Assembly: GCA_016179045.1 (NCBI GenBank)
Contig: JACOSL010000016.1
Span: 1 to 64,000 of the forward strand
Source of the DNA: Fimbriimonas ginsengisoli
GTDB taxonomy: Bacteria > Armatimonadota > Fimbriimonadia > Fimbriimonadales > Fimbriimonadaceae
Length of the DNA stretch: 64,000 bases
Direction: 5' to 3'
The notes beneath the pieces were generated by a model that did no database searches, was not told the origin of the DNA, and saw only the letters and a program-made list of their open reading frames with translations. Position 1 is the first letter of the stretch. Each line of letters starts with the position of its first letter. Positions 27,127-36,337 of the stretch are shown here, one piece after another. Both the position numbers and the translations under genes were made by a program.

Positions 27127-27897
27127 TTAGGCCAGGGTGAGCGGACTATCCCAGGTGGCGGCGAAGCTCGCGTCCTGAGCCACGTAGTGGGGAAGTCGTT
27201 CGACGAAGCCCTCCATAGCCTGCGCCATGTCGAACGCATCGAACGGATCGAACGGCCGGTCGCGAACGCTGACCAGCCACCAGCCGCCCATCTGCCAATC
27301 GCGCACGGGCAAGCTCATCAGGTATTCGATCACTTTGGGATCGAGCAGGTCGTAGGCCTTCTTCTCATCGTCGCACTGGACAACGTAGCGGCGGTTGAAC
27401 TCCTCCATTTCGAACTTGATGTCTTGCATCCCGAGATGCTCGCCGATGCGCGTGAACACGTTCTCCGGCCCGATGCGCAGACTCGGCAAGATCATCGAGA
27501 CGCGCAGGGCGGATACCGAGCATGTGAACGTGGTGCTGCTCTTGCCCGTGCTGATCGTGTAGCGGTATTGAAACAGATAGCAATCCGAGCGCTCGCGGCG
27601 GGCCACCAGCAGGTCGGTCAAACGCCGGTTCGTCCCCCTCGTGAAGGGCTCAAACGGCTGAAGCTGGAGGAGCAGAGGATCGGCGGGCGCGGAATCGAAC
27701 AGCCCAAAGAACGGGCCCGGATCGTAAATCTTGTTCGGGTAGCCCTGAGCGTAATAGGTGAATCCCTGTGTGTTGGCGAAGTCGAAGCAGGTCTCGCGCA
27801 TCCGCTCGGCCCGCGCGTTCGAGGCCGCCTTCACGACGACGGCGATGCCGCCGAACACGATGACCGCGACGAGAATGAGCAGCGACGGATCGACCAT
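27127..27897 (-). CDS. Membrane-anchored hypothetical protein, 256 aa
   Basis: No family can be named with confidence. A single N-terminal membrane helix (SLLILVAVIVFGGIAVVVKAA, residues 4-24) is followed by a cytoplasmic or periplasmic domain of about 220 residues. Landmarks are FANTQGFTYY, FQYRYTISTGKSSTTFTCSVSAL, and EEFNRRYVVQCDDEKKAYDLLDPKVIEYLM. The last block resembles a widespread uncharacterised membrane-anchored group in actinobacteria and others, in which an FNRRF-type motif is followed by a DP motif and an L-rich helix. The start ATG 27897 places the helix at the very N-terminus. It is isolated, with repeats on both sides. Confidence 0.7.
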   Translation of the reverse strand: MVDPSLLILVAVIVFGGIAVVVKAASNARAERMRETCFDFANTQGFTYYAQGYPNKIYDPGPFFGLFDSAPADPLLLQLQPFEPFTRGTNRRLTDLLVARRERSDCYLFQYRYTISTGKSSTTFTCSVSALRVSMILPSLRIGPENVFTRIGEHLGMQDIKFEMEEFNRRYVVQCDDEKKAYDLLDPKVIEYLMSLPVRDWQMGGWWLVSVRDRPFDPFDAFDMAQAMEGFVERLPHYVAQDASFAATWDSPLTLA

Positions 27898-27947
27898 TGC
27901 CCATCGGCGACGATACCTGCGGTACGCAGGGCGACTAGCGAAGAGGG

Positions 27948-27999
27948 ATGAGTGACGGGATGTCGCTCGTCACTTGTCACTCGTCGCTAGTCTCGTCGG
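27948..27999. repeat. GAGTGACG/CGTCACTC short repeat cluster
   Basis: GATGAGTGACGGGATG is followed by CTCGTCACTTGTCACTCGTC, so short GTGAC-type units occur in both orientations within 50 bp. The same units (CGACGAGTGACGAG, GGCGAGTGACGGG) recur in the leader of the isocitrate dehydrogenase gene near 55490-55530. The cluster lies between two minus-strand genes. Confidence 0.45.
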
Positions 28000-28021
28000 A
28001 TGTGATCGCTTCGCTATCGCT

Positions 28022-28453
28022 TCAGAGCTTGATGTCGACGATGCCGCTCACGCCGACGCCGTCCACGCGCTTGATGTCCTGGATGACATCCTTGCTCGAG
28101 ACCGGGATGAGCGCCTTGACCCGCACCTCATGGCCGAAGAGCTCGGCGTCAGGCTGTGCCACCGCGACCACCTGATCGACCTTGTTCCTGGGGCCCATGA
28201 TCTGCGCGCCGCCGATCGCATGGCTTGCGCCGATGCCCACCGTCAAAATCGGCACCACCTTGGTTGTGGTCGCATAGGTGTCCTTGTGGTTCGAGATCCT
28301 GTTGATCGCGCTGTTCATTTGGGGGCCGAACTGCTTGATCGCGACGGCTACGCCGCCGATCTTCAAGAGCTGGCCGAGTTGCGAAAAGCCGATCCCCGCC
28401 AAAGCAATGGCGCCTACGCCCGTCACAACCACTCTCTTCATCCTTTGAGTCAT
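28022..28453 (-). CDS. Small exported hypothetical protein
   Basis: The family is not recognised. The start ATG 28453 is preceded by AGGAGA with 7-nt spacing. The 143-aa product has a signal-like N-terminus ([20 protein letters not shown]). The mature part has alternating short strands and helices, including [21 protein letters not shown], and ends in [14 protein letters not shown]. The hydrophobic stretches are moderate, so it could be periplasmic or attached to the membrane. It stands between a repeat cluster and the divergent serS gene; the 116-bp gap to serS should contain both promoters. Confidence 0.7.
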   Translation of the reverse strand: MTQRMKRVVVTGVGAIALAGIGFSQLGQLLKIGGVAVAIKQFGPQMNSAINRISNHKDTYATTTKVVPILTVGIGASHAIGGAQIMGPRNKVDQVVAVAQPDAELFGHEVRVKALIPVSSKDVIQDIKRVDGVGVSGIVDIKL

Positions 28454-28569
28454 CGATTTGTCTCCTGCCTAAGCATTCCTTTCGGATAGACGATTCTAGG
28501 TCGCCCTGGGTTTTCCTGGCCTTACCCTCGGTGATTGTCGGCAGGGCTTCGCGGGGTTTAATCGAATCG

Positions 28570-29847
28570 ATGCTCGACCGCAATCTCCTCCGTAACGATC
28601 CCGAGGCCGCGCGCGCCGGGGCAAGCGCCAAACACGTGGATGCGCCCATCGACGAGGCGGTGCGCCTGATTCGCGAGCGCGCCGACCTGCTGACGGGATT
28701 GGAGGCAAAGCAGGCGGAACTCAACAAAATCAGCAAGAGCATCGGTGCGCTGATGGGGCAGGGCAAGCGCGACGAGGCGGAGGCAGCCAAGGCCCAAACC
28801 AAGGGTCTAAAGGAGGCGATACAGGAAGGCGAGGCGCGCCAGCGAGATGTCGAAAGCGCCCTCGAGGCGGCCGAGCTCTCGATCCCCAACATCCCCCACG
28901 CCAGCGTGCCGGAAGGCAAGGGGCCGGAGGACAACGTCGTCGTGCGCCAATGGGGCGAGCAAGCCGAGCCGGCGGGGGGCGCAAAGCCGCATTGGGAGAT
29001 CGCCGAGAGGCTGGGGCTACTCGACCTCGCGCGGGCGAGCAAGATCTCGGGCAGCGGGTTCGCCTTGTACACCGGCTGGGGCGCGCGTCTGCAGCGGGCT
29101 CTCTTCAACTTCATGGCCGACCACCAGACCCTTCGCAACGGCTACCGCGAGATTTATCCGCCGTTCATGGTCACGGGTGCCTGTCTGATCGGGACCGGCC
29201 AGCTTCCTAAGTTCGAGGAGGACCTTTACAAGGTGGACGACGATCTGTATCTGATCCCGACCGCTGAAGTGCCGGTAACCAACCTGTATCGCGATGAGAT
29301 TCTCGATGGCTCGTCCCTCCCGATCAAGATGGCGGCCTACTCAGGCTGCTTTCGGCGCGAGGCGGGCGCGGCGGGCAAGGACACTCGCGGCATCCAGCGC
29401 GTGCACCAATTCGACAAGGTGGAGCTTGTGAAGCTGACGCTGCCCGAGGACAGCTTGGAGGAGCTGGAATCACTCACCCGCGACGCTGAGAGCGTGCTCC
29501 AGGCGCTAGGGCTGCACTACCGGGTGTCGCTCATGTGCACGGCCGAGATGGGCTTTTCGAACTCGAAGCAATACGATCTCGAGCTGTGGTCCCCGGGGCT
29601 CGGGCGCTATCTCGAGGTCTCGAGCTGCTCGAACTTCGATTCGTTCCAGGCGCGGCGGGCGAACATTCGGTTTCGGCGGGCCCCCGGCGAGAAGCCGGAG
29701 TTCGTTCACACGCTCAACGGCAGCGGGGTGGCATGTCCGCGTCTCTTTGCGTGTCTCATCGAGGCGTGCCTGCAGGCCGACGGGTCGGTGCTCCTGCCCG
29801 AGGTCTTGCGGCCATATGTGGGGACCGACCGACTGGTCGCGGGCTAA
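28570..29847 (+). CDS. serS: Seryl-tRNA synthetase
   Basis: This class IIa synthetase (425 aa, normal length) charges tRNA-Ser. Residues 1-110 form the long antiparallel coiled-coil arm that contacts the tRNA variable arm ([20 protein letters not shown] to [16 protein letters not shown]). The catalytic core contains [43 protein letters not shown] (motif 2 region), [22 protein letters not shown], and motif 3 [19 protein letters not shown]. The protein ends [13 protein letters not shown] 28570 gives the standard start; an upstream in-frame start adds 13 unrelated residues. One of its substrates, tRNA-Ser(UGA), is encoded at 4472-4559. Confidence 0.97.
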   Translation: MLDRNLLRNDPEAARAGASAKHVDAPIDEAVRLIRERADLLTGLEAKQAELNKISKSIGALMGQGKRDEAEAAKAQTKGLKEAIQEGEARQRDVESALEAAELSIPNIPHASVPEGKGPEDNVVVRQWGEQAEPAGGAKPHWEIAERLGLLDLARASKISGSGFALYTGWGARLQRALFNFMADHQTLRNGYREIYPPFMVTGACLIGTGQLPKFEEDLYKVDDDLYLIPTAEVPVTNLYRDEILDGSSLPIKMAAYSGCFRREAGAAGKDTRGIQRVHQFDKVELVKLTLPEDSLEELESLTRDAESVLQALGLHYRVSLMCTAEMGFSNSKQYDLELWSPGLGRYLEVSSCSNFDSFQARRANIRFRRAPGEKPEFVHTLNGSGVACPRLFACLIEACLQADGSVLLPEVLRPYVGTDRLVAG

Positions 29848-30048
29848 GTTTGCGCAGCTGGCAAAGAAAATTTTGGGGTAGCGAGGTCCGTTCCCGGTGA
29901 TCCGCCCCTTCGAAGAGGGGGAGATTGTGTGATGGAAAGTCAAGTGCCGGTGCACGGTTCGGGCATCCAAGCCGTACCGCGTTTGAGCACGGCACCGATG
30001 CAGGAGCAAGGGGGGCGTCGTTCGGCAGCCGGTGACCAGTCGATCCGC

Positions 30049-30089
30049 GCCACGCACAGCCACGCAAGGCCATGCAGAGCCACGCAAGC
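30049..30089. repeat. Second 11-bp-like repeat family (AGCCACGCAAG), locus 2
   Basis: GCCACGCAC, AGCCACGCAAG, GCCATGCAGAG and CCACGCAAG lie head to tail immediately past the 3' end of the minus-strand gene at 30098. The remainder of the 250-bp gap after serS (29848-30048) shows only a short hairpin (CCCCTTCGAAGAGGGG region, about 29905-29920) and no gene. Confidence 0.6.
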
Positions 30090-30097
30090 GCCCCCGT

Positions 30098-30613
30098 TCA
30101 CATGTGCAGCGTGACCGTGCGTGCGACCTCGGTGTGCATCGGGTCGCCCTTCTTGATCTCGACCTCTTTGCCCTTTACGAACACTCCGGCCGCGAGGCCG
30201 ACCGGGCCGAGGACGATCGCGCCCGCGCCCGCCGTGCCCGCCGCGCGGTCGGTCTTGCTGCCCTTGAACTCCTTGCCTTTGCGGGCGGGTCGCAGGCCGA
30301 TGCTCGCCCCGTGCAGGCGCAAAGGATCGATTGTGATCTGAATCTGCGCGTTCTTGCCGAAGGTGCCGCGCCGCCGCACTTCGCTCACGATGCCGGTGAC
30401 GCGCGTGCCGCGGGCGATCGCGGTGTGGCCGTCGATCGTGACCGCCTCGGAAACCTTGAATTTCACCTTGTCGCCGGGCTTGGCCGTCTTCGTGGTCAGC
30501 GCCTGGTCGAAAACGAGGTTCACCGCCGTGTTCTCGCGCAGGACGGTGTCCGCCGCCATCGCGACGAGGGTGGATAGAGAGAGGGCGATTGCGGCAATGA
30601 GTCTGGTGGTCAT
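30098..30613 (-). CDS. Exported hypothetical protein, 171 aa
   Basis: The start ATG 30613 follows AAGGAG with 8-nt spacing; a longer frame runs back through an 11-bp array and is not coding. The signal peptide is RLIAAIALSLSTLVAMAA (cleavage near residue 20). The mature part matches a pattern common in acidobacterial and related exported proteins: VNLVFDQALTTKTAKPGDKV, then a VTIDGHTAIARGTRVTGIV beta hairpin and GKNAQIQITIDPLRL. A Gly/Ala-rich hydrophobic segment (AGTAGAGAIVLGPVGLAAGVF) lies at about 120-140, and the C-terminus is charged. The function of this group is unknown; it is probably periplasmic or attached to the envelope. Confidence 0.75.
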   Translation of the reverse strand: MTTRLIAAIALSLSTLVAMAADTVLRENTAVNLVFDQALTTKTAKPGDKVKFKVSEAVTIDGHTAIARGTRVTGIVSEVRRRGTFGKNAQIQITIDPLRLHGASIGLRPARKGKEFKGSKTDRAAGTAGAGAIVLGPVGLAAGVFVKGKEVEIKKGDPMHTEVARTVTLHM

Positions 30614-30663
30614 TCTTCTTCTCCTTTCTAGAAAACTGTAGCACGGCGAGGGGGAGTGTCTCG

Positions 30664-30713
30664 CACCATGGTTCGACCATTGTCCGACCATCGTTCGACA
30701 ACCGTTCGACGTC
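30664..30713. repeat. 11-bp tandem array (TCGAACGATGG family), locus 4
   Basis: CCATGGTTCGA, CCATTGTCCGA, CCATCGTTCGA and CAACCGTTCGA are four consecutive units (reverse orientation), followed by CGTCC. The array lies between the divergent starts of the exported protein (30613, minus) and the AAA_35-WD40 gene (30770, plus), where promoters are expected. Confidence 0.92.
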
Positions 30714-30769
30714 CGCCCCTGGGCCGTATGGCCCGCGCCCTAGGTTCAAACGTGGATAATGGAGTTACG

Positions 30770-33700
30770 ATGGCGGCGGTTGCACGCAGCAGCTTTTTTG
30801 TTTCGGGCGGGACTCTCCCGCTCGAGACGCCCAGCTACGTCGTTCGTGCCTGCGACGACGCGCTCTTTGAATCGCTCAGCGAGGGCCGATTCTGCTACGT
30901 GCTCAATTCGCGCCAGATGGGCAAGTCGTCCTTGTCGGTGCGGACAATGGAGCGGCTGGAGGGCGTGGGCATCCGCTCGATCTTCATCGATCTCACCAAG
31001 ATCGGCGGGCGCAACGTAACCCCAGAGCAGTGGTACGCCGGTCTGCTTGGCGAGGTGGGCCGCGCCCTCGGTCTCCGCCAGCAGATGTTCGATCATTGGA
31101 AGGATCACGACCATCTTGGCCCGATGCAGCGATTCTTCGGCGCTTTGCGGGAGGTGGCACTCGATGCCCAGCCCGGCAACCTGGTCATTTTCATCGATGA
31201 AATCGATGCGACTCGGGGCCTTTCTTTTTCCGCCGACGAGTTTTTTGCCGGCATCCGCGAGTGCTACAACCGGCGCGTCCACGATCCCGGCTATTCCAGG
31301 CTGACGTTTTGCCTCGTGGGAGTGGCCGTTCCCAGCGATCTGATCCGCGATCCCCGTACAACGCCTTTCAACATCGGCGATCGCATCGTGCTTGCCGACT
31401 TCAGCCTCGATGAGGCGAATGCCTTCGCCCAGGGTCTCGGGCCGGACGGCCAGCAGCTCATCAAGCGGGTCCACCATTGGACGAGCGGGCACCCGTTCCT
31501 CACCCAGAGCCTTTGCGTTGCGCTGAGCTCGCGCAACGGAGAAGCGAGCGAGGAGCTTGTGGACAAGCTTGCCTCGGAGATGTTCTTTGCCGCCAAGGCG
31601 CGTGAGACCAACATCAACCTCGCCGACGTGGGCAACCGGGTGCTGAACGGCGCGCCCCTCGACGCGGACGTCAATCTATTTCGCGCCGACGCCCTGCACT
31701 GCTACGAGAAGGTGCTGGCGGGCAAAGAGCCGGTGGCGGACGATGACACGAACGAGTGCACGTCCGTGCTCAAGCTAGCGGGGTTGCTGCGCGTGGATGG
31801 CGGGCATCTCAAAGTCCGCAATCGCATCTATGAGCGGGTCTTCGACCGGGCCTGGATAACCGAGAACATGCCCGAGCAGGAGGTTCGACGCCAAAAGAAG
31901 GCTTATCTCAAGGGCGTTTTGCGCACCGCGGGCATCGCGGCCGCGGTCATCCTCGGCGTTGGCGGCCTGGCCTTCAGCAACTACCGGCTTGCCAAGGAGC
32001 GGGCGATCGCGCTCGCCGAGGCGAAGAGCGAGAACGCGAGGGCCAACTACGAACTGTACGTTTCCAAGATGGGCCTGATCGCGGGCGCTTGGGAGCATAA
32101 CAACGTTGACCTCGTTCAGGACGTCCTCGCGGAAACGGCGGCCAGTCCCGCCAGGAGCTGGGAGTGGGATTACTGGGATCGCCTCGCCAACAATTACCTG
32201 TATCAGTCGGACGAAGAACTAGCCATCTGGCCCCGATTCTCGCCCGACGGCAAGCAACTGGCGTCCCGTTTCGACGACCACATCACGATTGCCGACGCGA
32301 GGACCGGCCGGGTCATTCGTAAGTTGTCCAACGTTCGGCGGGGGGTAGGGATTTGTCGATGGACCCACGACGGCAGGCTGCTGGATCTCGTCAGCGGCGA
32401 GGACTTGCAACTGCTCGATCCAATCGCCGGCAAGGTGATCCGGACGCTCATTCCCAAGTGTGATGGATTCGTGGTTTCCAATGACGCGCCGCTAGTCCAG
32501 GGCGGCTCAGGTGGGGGGCATGGCAATAATTCACAGCAAATGATTGTCGATCTGAACGGTACGAGGACTCTCCTCGGCCTGCCGGTCCTCAACGCCGCGT
32601 TCGCCCCTGGTGGACAACGCATTCTGCTCATCGGCGGGTCGCAAAACCGCCCGGAGCGACAGGCGATTTTGATGGAGTGGCCTTCTAAGCGCATTTTGCA
32701 GCAGGCGCCCCTTTCGCCCGGCGTGCGCTCCGCGTCAGTTAGTTTCGACGGAAGATTCGCGGTCGTGGGCGACGTCGATGGCACCGTCACGCTCATGGAA
32801 CTCCAGACACTCAAGCGTCTGTGGTCGAAGCCGATCCACCACGGCTTCGTGCGCACGGTTGACTTCTCGGCGGATGGCAAGTGGCTGGTGTCCGGCGGAG
32901 GCGACAACGTTGGGCATATCCTCGACGCCAAAACAGGCGTGATCCTACGAACCTACCGCGGCTGCACCGACATCACGATTAGCTCCAAGGGCGATCGTGT
33001 GCTCTGCACTTATAGCCGTTACCGCGGCTACGATCCACGCGCGCCCGATGATCAGCCCGTCCTGAGCCTTAGCGGAGCACCGATCCGTGGGGTCGTCCCC
33101 AGGCAAGACGGAACGTTCCTAGTGCAGGGCCTTTTCGGCAAGAAGTGGTTCTTGGATTCCGACCTCAAGACAGTTCGCCCCGCCCCCGACGGCAAGGGCG
33201 CTGCGGGCGACCCCAACATGATCCTCATCGCGAACGGAAGCGGCTCCGCTCTTTACGATTTGACCACTGGGAAGACGGTTCTCGAACTCGATAGCGCCTA
33301 CGACGTCACCTTCTTCACGGCCAGTGCGGATCATCGCATCGTGGTCGTCGTGGATGGAGCCAGGAAGATGGGGGCGGTTTACGAACTGACATCCCGCAAG
33401 AGGATCGCCAGTATCCTTGCGGCGGGCGATGACACGACGGGACAAATCTCGCCGGATGGCTCCATCCTAGCTGTTGGCAAGCTCGATAGCACGGTCACGA
33501 TCCTCAACGCCCTGACCTTCACATTCATGCAAACGCTTCGAGGGCACCGGCTCCCGGTAGTCGCCTTCCGTTTTTCCAACGACTCACGTCGCCTTATTAC
33601 GTGCGCCCAGGACGACACCGCGCGCGTGTGGGACCTCGCGACGGGCCAGTCGGTTCTTCTCAAAGGCCATTCGGAGACAGTGAACGCCGCCGCGTTCACA

Positions 33701-33901
33701 CCAGACGGCTCTCGTGTTGCGACTGGGAGCCTGGACCACAGCGTACGGATTTGGGACTCGCGAACCGGGCGCGAGTTGGCGCGTCTGGAGGGCCACAACG
33801 CCGAGGTCACCTCGGTCGCCTTCGACAATCAAGGCAAGAACCTGCTTAGCACGAGCATCGACGGAACGATTCGTGTATGGCAAACTGGTAAAGAGAAGTA
33901 G
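30770..33901 (+). CDS. AAA_35 NTPase - transmembrane - WD40 repeat protein
   Basis: This 1043-aa multidomain protein starts at ATG 30770 after GGAG with 5-nt spacing. Residues about 5-360 form an AAA_35-type (STAND-like) ATPase: Walker A RQMGKSSL near 45, Walker B LVIFIDEID near 140, then DFSLDEANAFAQGL and HHWTSGHPFLTQSLC. One membrane helix lies at about 383-402 (GIAAAVILGVGGLAFSNY). A coiled coil follows (KERAIALAEAKSENARANYEL). From about 450 to the end are WD40 repeats, clearest at the C-terminus (LRGHRLPVVAFRF..ARVWDLATGQ; LKGHSETVNAAAF..VRIWDSRTGR; LEGHNAEVTSVAF..IRVWQTG). The layout suggests a ligand-sensing propeller coupled to a signalling NTPase. The next gene, 14 bp on, shares the AAA_35 module. 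Confidence 0.88.
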   Translation: MAAVARSSFFVSGGTLPLETPSYVVRACDDALFESLSEGRFCYVLNSRQMGKSSLSVRTMERLEGVGIRSIFIDLTKIGGRNVTPEQWYAGLLGEVGRALGLRQQMFDHWKDHDHLGPMQRFFGALREVALDAQPGNLVIFIDEIDATRGLSFSADEFFAGIRECYNRRVHDPGYSRLTFCLVGVAVPSDLIRDPRTTPFNIGDRIVLADFSLDEANAFAQGLGPDGQQLIKRVHHWTSGHPFLTQSLCVALSSRNGEASEELVDKLASEMFFAAKARETNINLADVGNRVLNGAPLDADVNLFRADALHCYEKVLAGKEPVADDDTNECTSVLKLAGLLRVDGGHLKVRNRIYERVFDRAWITENMPEQEVRRQKKAYLKGVLRTAGIAAAVILGVGGLAFSNYRLAKERAIALAEAKSENARANYELYVSKMGLIAGAWEHNNVDLVQDVLAETAASPARSWEWDYWDRLANNYLYQSDEELAIWPRFSPDGKQLASRFDDHITIADARTGRVIRKLSNVRRGVGICRWTHDGRLLDLVSGEDLQLLDPIAGKVIRTLIPKCDGFVVSNDAPLVQGGSGGGHGNNSQQMIVDLNGTRTLLGLPVLNAAFAPGGQRILLIGGSQNRPERQAILMEWPSKRILQQAPLSPGVRSASVSFDGRFAVVGDVDGTVTLMELQTLKRLWSKPIHHGFVRTVDFSADGKWLVSGGGDNVGHILDAKTGVILRTYRGCTDITISSKGDRVLCTYSRYRGYDPRAPDDQPVLSLSGAPIRGVVPRQDGTFLVQGLFGKKWFLDSDLKTVRPAPDGKGAAGDPNMILIANGSGSALYDLTTGKTVLELDSAYDVTFFTASADHRIVVVVDGARKMGAVYELTSRKRIASILAAGDDTTGQISPDGSILAVGKLDSTVTILNALTFTFMQTLRGHRLPVVAFRFSNDSRRLITCAQDDTARVWDLATGQSVLLKGHSETVNAAAFTPDGSRVATGSLDHSVRIWDSRTGRELARLEGHNAEVTSVAFDNQGKNLLSTSIDGTIRVWQTGKEK

Positions 33902-33915
33902 TCCTTCTTGAACCT

Positions 33916-35991
33916 ATGCCCGAGCCGGCATCCCCGTCCACGGAGATTGCCCATGTCCTTTTTTTGGACTTGGTCGGCTATTCGCGCGAGTCCACCGCCG
34001 GTCAAGCGAAGCTGATCGGCGAATTGACGCGCCTCGTGAGCGTGTCACCCACCTTTGCGGAGGCGAGAGGCACGGGGGGTGTGCTGCCCCTCCCGACTGG
34101 CGACGGCATGGCGCTGCTTTACACCGGCGAGGTGACCGCCCCTGCTCGTAGCGCGCTCGAGCTATGGACGCCCCTGCGGGAGGCCGGACTTCGGGTGAGG
34201 ATGGGCTTGCACAGCGGCCTCGTGCAGCGCCAAACCGACATTGCCGGGCATGCCAACGTGGCCGGGGAGGGCATCAACACCGCCCAGCGCGTGATGGACC
34301 TTGGCGAAGAGGGCCACATCCTTGCCTCCGATCAGTACGCCTCGTGGCTCGGCCAGTCCGAGACCTGGAAGCCGAGGCTGCGGCTTGTGGGCATCGGCCG
34401 AGCCAAGCACGGAGTGCTGCTAAAGGTCCACTGCCTGTCCGGCGATGGCTTTGGGCGCCCGGAGGCGCCTCCCGGCGTGCGGGCGGTGCGTGACGGCGAG
34501 GTATCGATGGGGCAAGACCTCGCGATCCTCTACCGCCGGGGCAAGCAGCAGGACGAGCAAGTCATGGGTGCCATCGAGGCTCATTTGAGCGCGCTTGGCC
34601 ATCGGGTGTTCGTCGACCGGCACCTCAAGATCGGCGTGGAGTGGGCCAAGGCGATCGAGGAGCGGATCAGGGCTTCGGACGCGGTGGTCGCGATCCTATC
34701 CGACGCCTCCACCGGCAGCGAAATGCTCGAATACGAGCTGGAGACCGCGCTCGACGAGCATCGCAGTCGGGGCAAGCCCGCCATTCTGCCCGTTCGATTG
34801 GGCAGCTCGAAACCGCTCGAAGGCTCGATTGGAGCCATCGTAAACCCCCTCAATTTCACGGTCTGGGATGACGCCGAGGACGATCGCCGCGTAGCGGCCG
34901 AGATCGCCTCGGCTATAGCGGAACCGCTCAAGGCACCGTCCGACGAGCGAATGCTGGAGCCGGTCGGCGGCGCGGTGCCGCCGGATTCGTCTTTCTACGT
35001 GGAGCGCGAGGCGGACGCCGAGTTCCTCGACGCTCTTGGCCACAACGAGAGCATCGTGCTCGTCAAGGGGCCCAGGCAAATGGGCAAGACCTCGATGCTC
35101 GGCCGGGGTGCGAAGCTCGCCCGCGAGCAGAACTGGAGCACCGCCCTGACCGACTTCCAAAAGGTCGGCGGCTCGCAGCTCGCCTCTGAGGACGCGTTCT
35201 ATCGGTTGCTTGCCGCCACACTGGCCCGCCAGTTCAAGTTTTCCTACGACTTCGAGTCCGAGTGGCTCGAGGTGTTCGGCGCCAACATGAATCTCGACAA
35301 CTTCGTGCGCGCGCTCGCCGAAGCCTCGGATGGCCCCATCGTCTGGTTCATGGACGAGGCCGACCGCCTGTTCGGGATTCCTTTTGCGAGCGACTTCTTC
35401 GGGCTCATTCGCTCTTGGCACAACTCGCGCGCGACCGAGTCGAACGGGCCCTGGGGAAAGCTCACCGTCGTGATCGCGTATGCGACCGAAGCCCACCTGT
35501 TCATCCAAGACCTAAACCAGAGCCCGTTCAACGTGGGCAGGCAGTTCGAGCTATGCGGTTTTACGCTAGAGCAGACTGAGGACCTGAACGGCCGGTACGG
35601 GTCTCCGCTGCGTAGCGGTGAGGAAGTGCGAAGCCTCTATGGATTGATCGCGGGCCAGCCTTTCCTCACGCGCCGCGCCCTCGACGTGCTGGCGCGGGGC
35701 TCGACCGACTTTGCCAGACTGCTCTCAACTGCCGATCGCGACGACGGACCGTTCGGCGACCACCTGAAGCGGATTCTCATCGCCGCCTCCAGGCTGCCCA
35801 GCGTCGCCGATGCGCTCCGGAACTCGCTCAGTTGCTCGTCGAACGGGGAATCCGAGGGCTTGCACCGCCTGGTAGCGGCCGGCATCTTCAAGCAAGGGCC
35901 GGACGGGTCGTTCGGCTTTTGCTGCGAGTTGTATCGCCGTTACCTAGCCGGGCACATGCCGGTGGGGTCGATGGGCGTCGCCGCCAGCTGA
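33916..35991 (+). CDS. Class III nucleotide cyclase - TIR - AAA_35 fusion protein
   Basis: Three modules lie in 691 aa. Residues about 10-175 form a class III nucleotidyl cyclase domain: LFLDLVGYS with metal-binding Asp18, LPTGDGMALLY with Asp63, and GEGINTAQRV carrying the transition-state Asn and Arg. The purine-selecting Lys position before GDG looks like Leu. Residues 198-335 form a TIR domain: DLAILYRRG, then HRVFVDRHLKIGVEWAKAIE, SDAVVAILSDASTGSEMLEY (candidate catalytic Glu274) and PAILPVRLG. Residues about 350-680 form an AAA_35 ATPase with Walker A GPRQMGKT (385-392) and Walker B VWFMDEAD (476-483). There is no membrane helix. A cyclase and a TIR effector in one chain with a STAND ATPase suggests a self-contained immune or stress switch (inference). 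Confidence 0.88.
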   Translation: MPEPASPSTEIAHVLFLDLVGYSRESTAGQAKLIGELTRLVSVSPTFAEARGTGGVLPLPTGDGMALLYTGEVTAPARSALELWTPLREAGLRVRMGLHSGLVQRQTDIAGHANVAGEGINTAQRVMDLGEEGHILASDQYASWLGQSETWKPRLRLVGIGRAKHGVLLKVHCLSGDGFGRPEAPPGVRAVRDGEVSMGQDLAILYRRGKQQDEQVMGAIEAHLSALGHRVFVDRHLKIGVEWAKAIEERIRASDAVVAILSDASTGSEMLEYELETALDEHRSRGKPAILPVRLGSSKPLEGSIGAIVNPLNFTVWDDAEDDRRVAAEIASAIAEPLKAPSDERMLEPVGGAVPPDSSFYVEREADAEFLDALGHNESIVLVKGPRQMGKTSMLGRGAKLAREQNWSTALTDFQKVGGSQLASEDAFYRLLAATLARQFKFSYDFESEWLEVFGANMNLDNFVRALAEASDGPIVWFMDEADRLFGIPFASDFFGLIRSWHNSRATESNGPWGKLTVVIAYATEAHLFIQDLNQSPFNVGRQFELCGFTLEQTEDLNGRYGSPLRSGEEVRSLYGLIAGQPFLTRRALDVLARGSTDFARLLSTADRDDGPFGDHLKRILIAASRLPSVADALRNSLSCSSNGESEGLHRLVAAGIFKQGPDGSFGFCCELYRRYLAGHMPVGSMGVAAS

Positions 35992-35996
35992 TCCGC

Positions 35997-36263
35997 CTAA
36001 GCGTAGGTCGGTCGCTTCAGCCAGGCCTTCGGGATGGGCTTAAGGCCGCAGAGCACGGCGGAGAACTCCGGGCTTTTGAGGGCCGAGGTTGCCACGGTGA
36101 GCTTGACCGTGCCGTTTGGCGTCTTCACGCGCACGGTCTGCAGGTTGGGCTGCTGCACGCGGTTCTTCTTGGGCGCCTTGTATTTCCACCCCTGCGAGTG
36201 GGTGTTGCGGATGTGCTTGGCGTTGTTGCCCTTCTTGCCGCTTACCTGACAGATCTTGGCCAT
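35997..36263 (-). CDS. rpmB: 50S ribosomal protein L28
   Basis: This 88-aa basic protein of the large ribosomal subunit is recognised by MAKICQVSGKKGNNAKHIRNTHSQ at the N-terminus, WKYKAPKKNRVQQPNLQTVRV in the middle and a CGLKPIPKAWLKRPTY-like end. Only one Cys lies in the N-terminal block, so this is a zinc-free version. It converges with the TIR fusion gene (5-bp gap). The region upstream (36264-36337), next to the asd 3' end, is short. No other ribosomal genes are adjacent. Confidence 0.95.
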   Translation of the reverse strand: MAKICQVSGKKGNNAKHIRNTHSQGWKYKAPKKNRVQQPNLQTVRVKTPNGTVKLTVATSALKSPEFSAVLCGLKPIPKAWLKRPTYA

Positions 36264-36337
36264 GATTCAACTGGGTGACCCGGAAGGGCCGCACGGAACC
36301 GATAGGATACTCGGTCGAGTCCGCTGAGCGCAAGAGG

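Noticed and set aside
26893-27951. 352-codon plus-strand frame opposite the 27127-27897 gene
   Set aside because: Starts within the G-rich repeat and runs antisense to a gene with a clear membrane anchor and conserved blocks.
30770-35991. Prophage or transposon cargo
   Set aside because: No integrase, capsid or transposase gene and no composition shift were seen around the unit.
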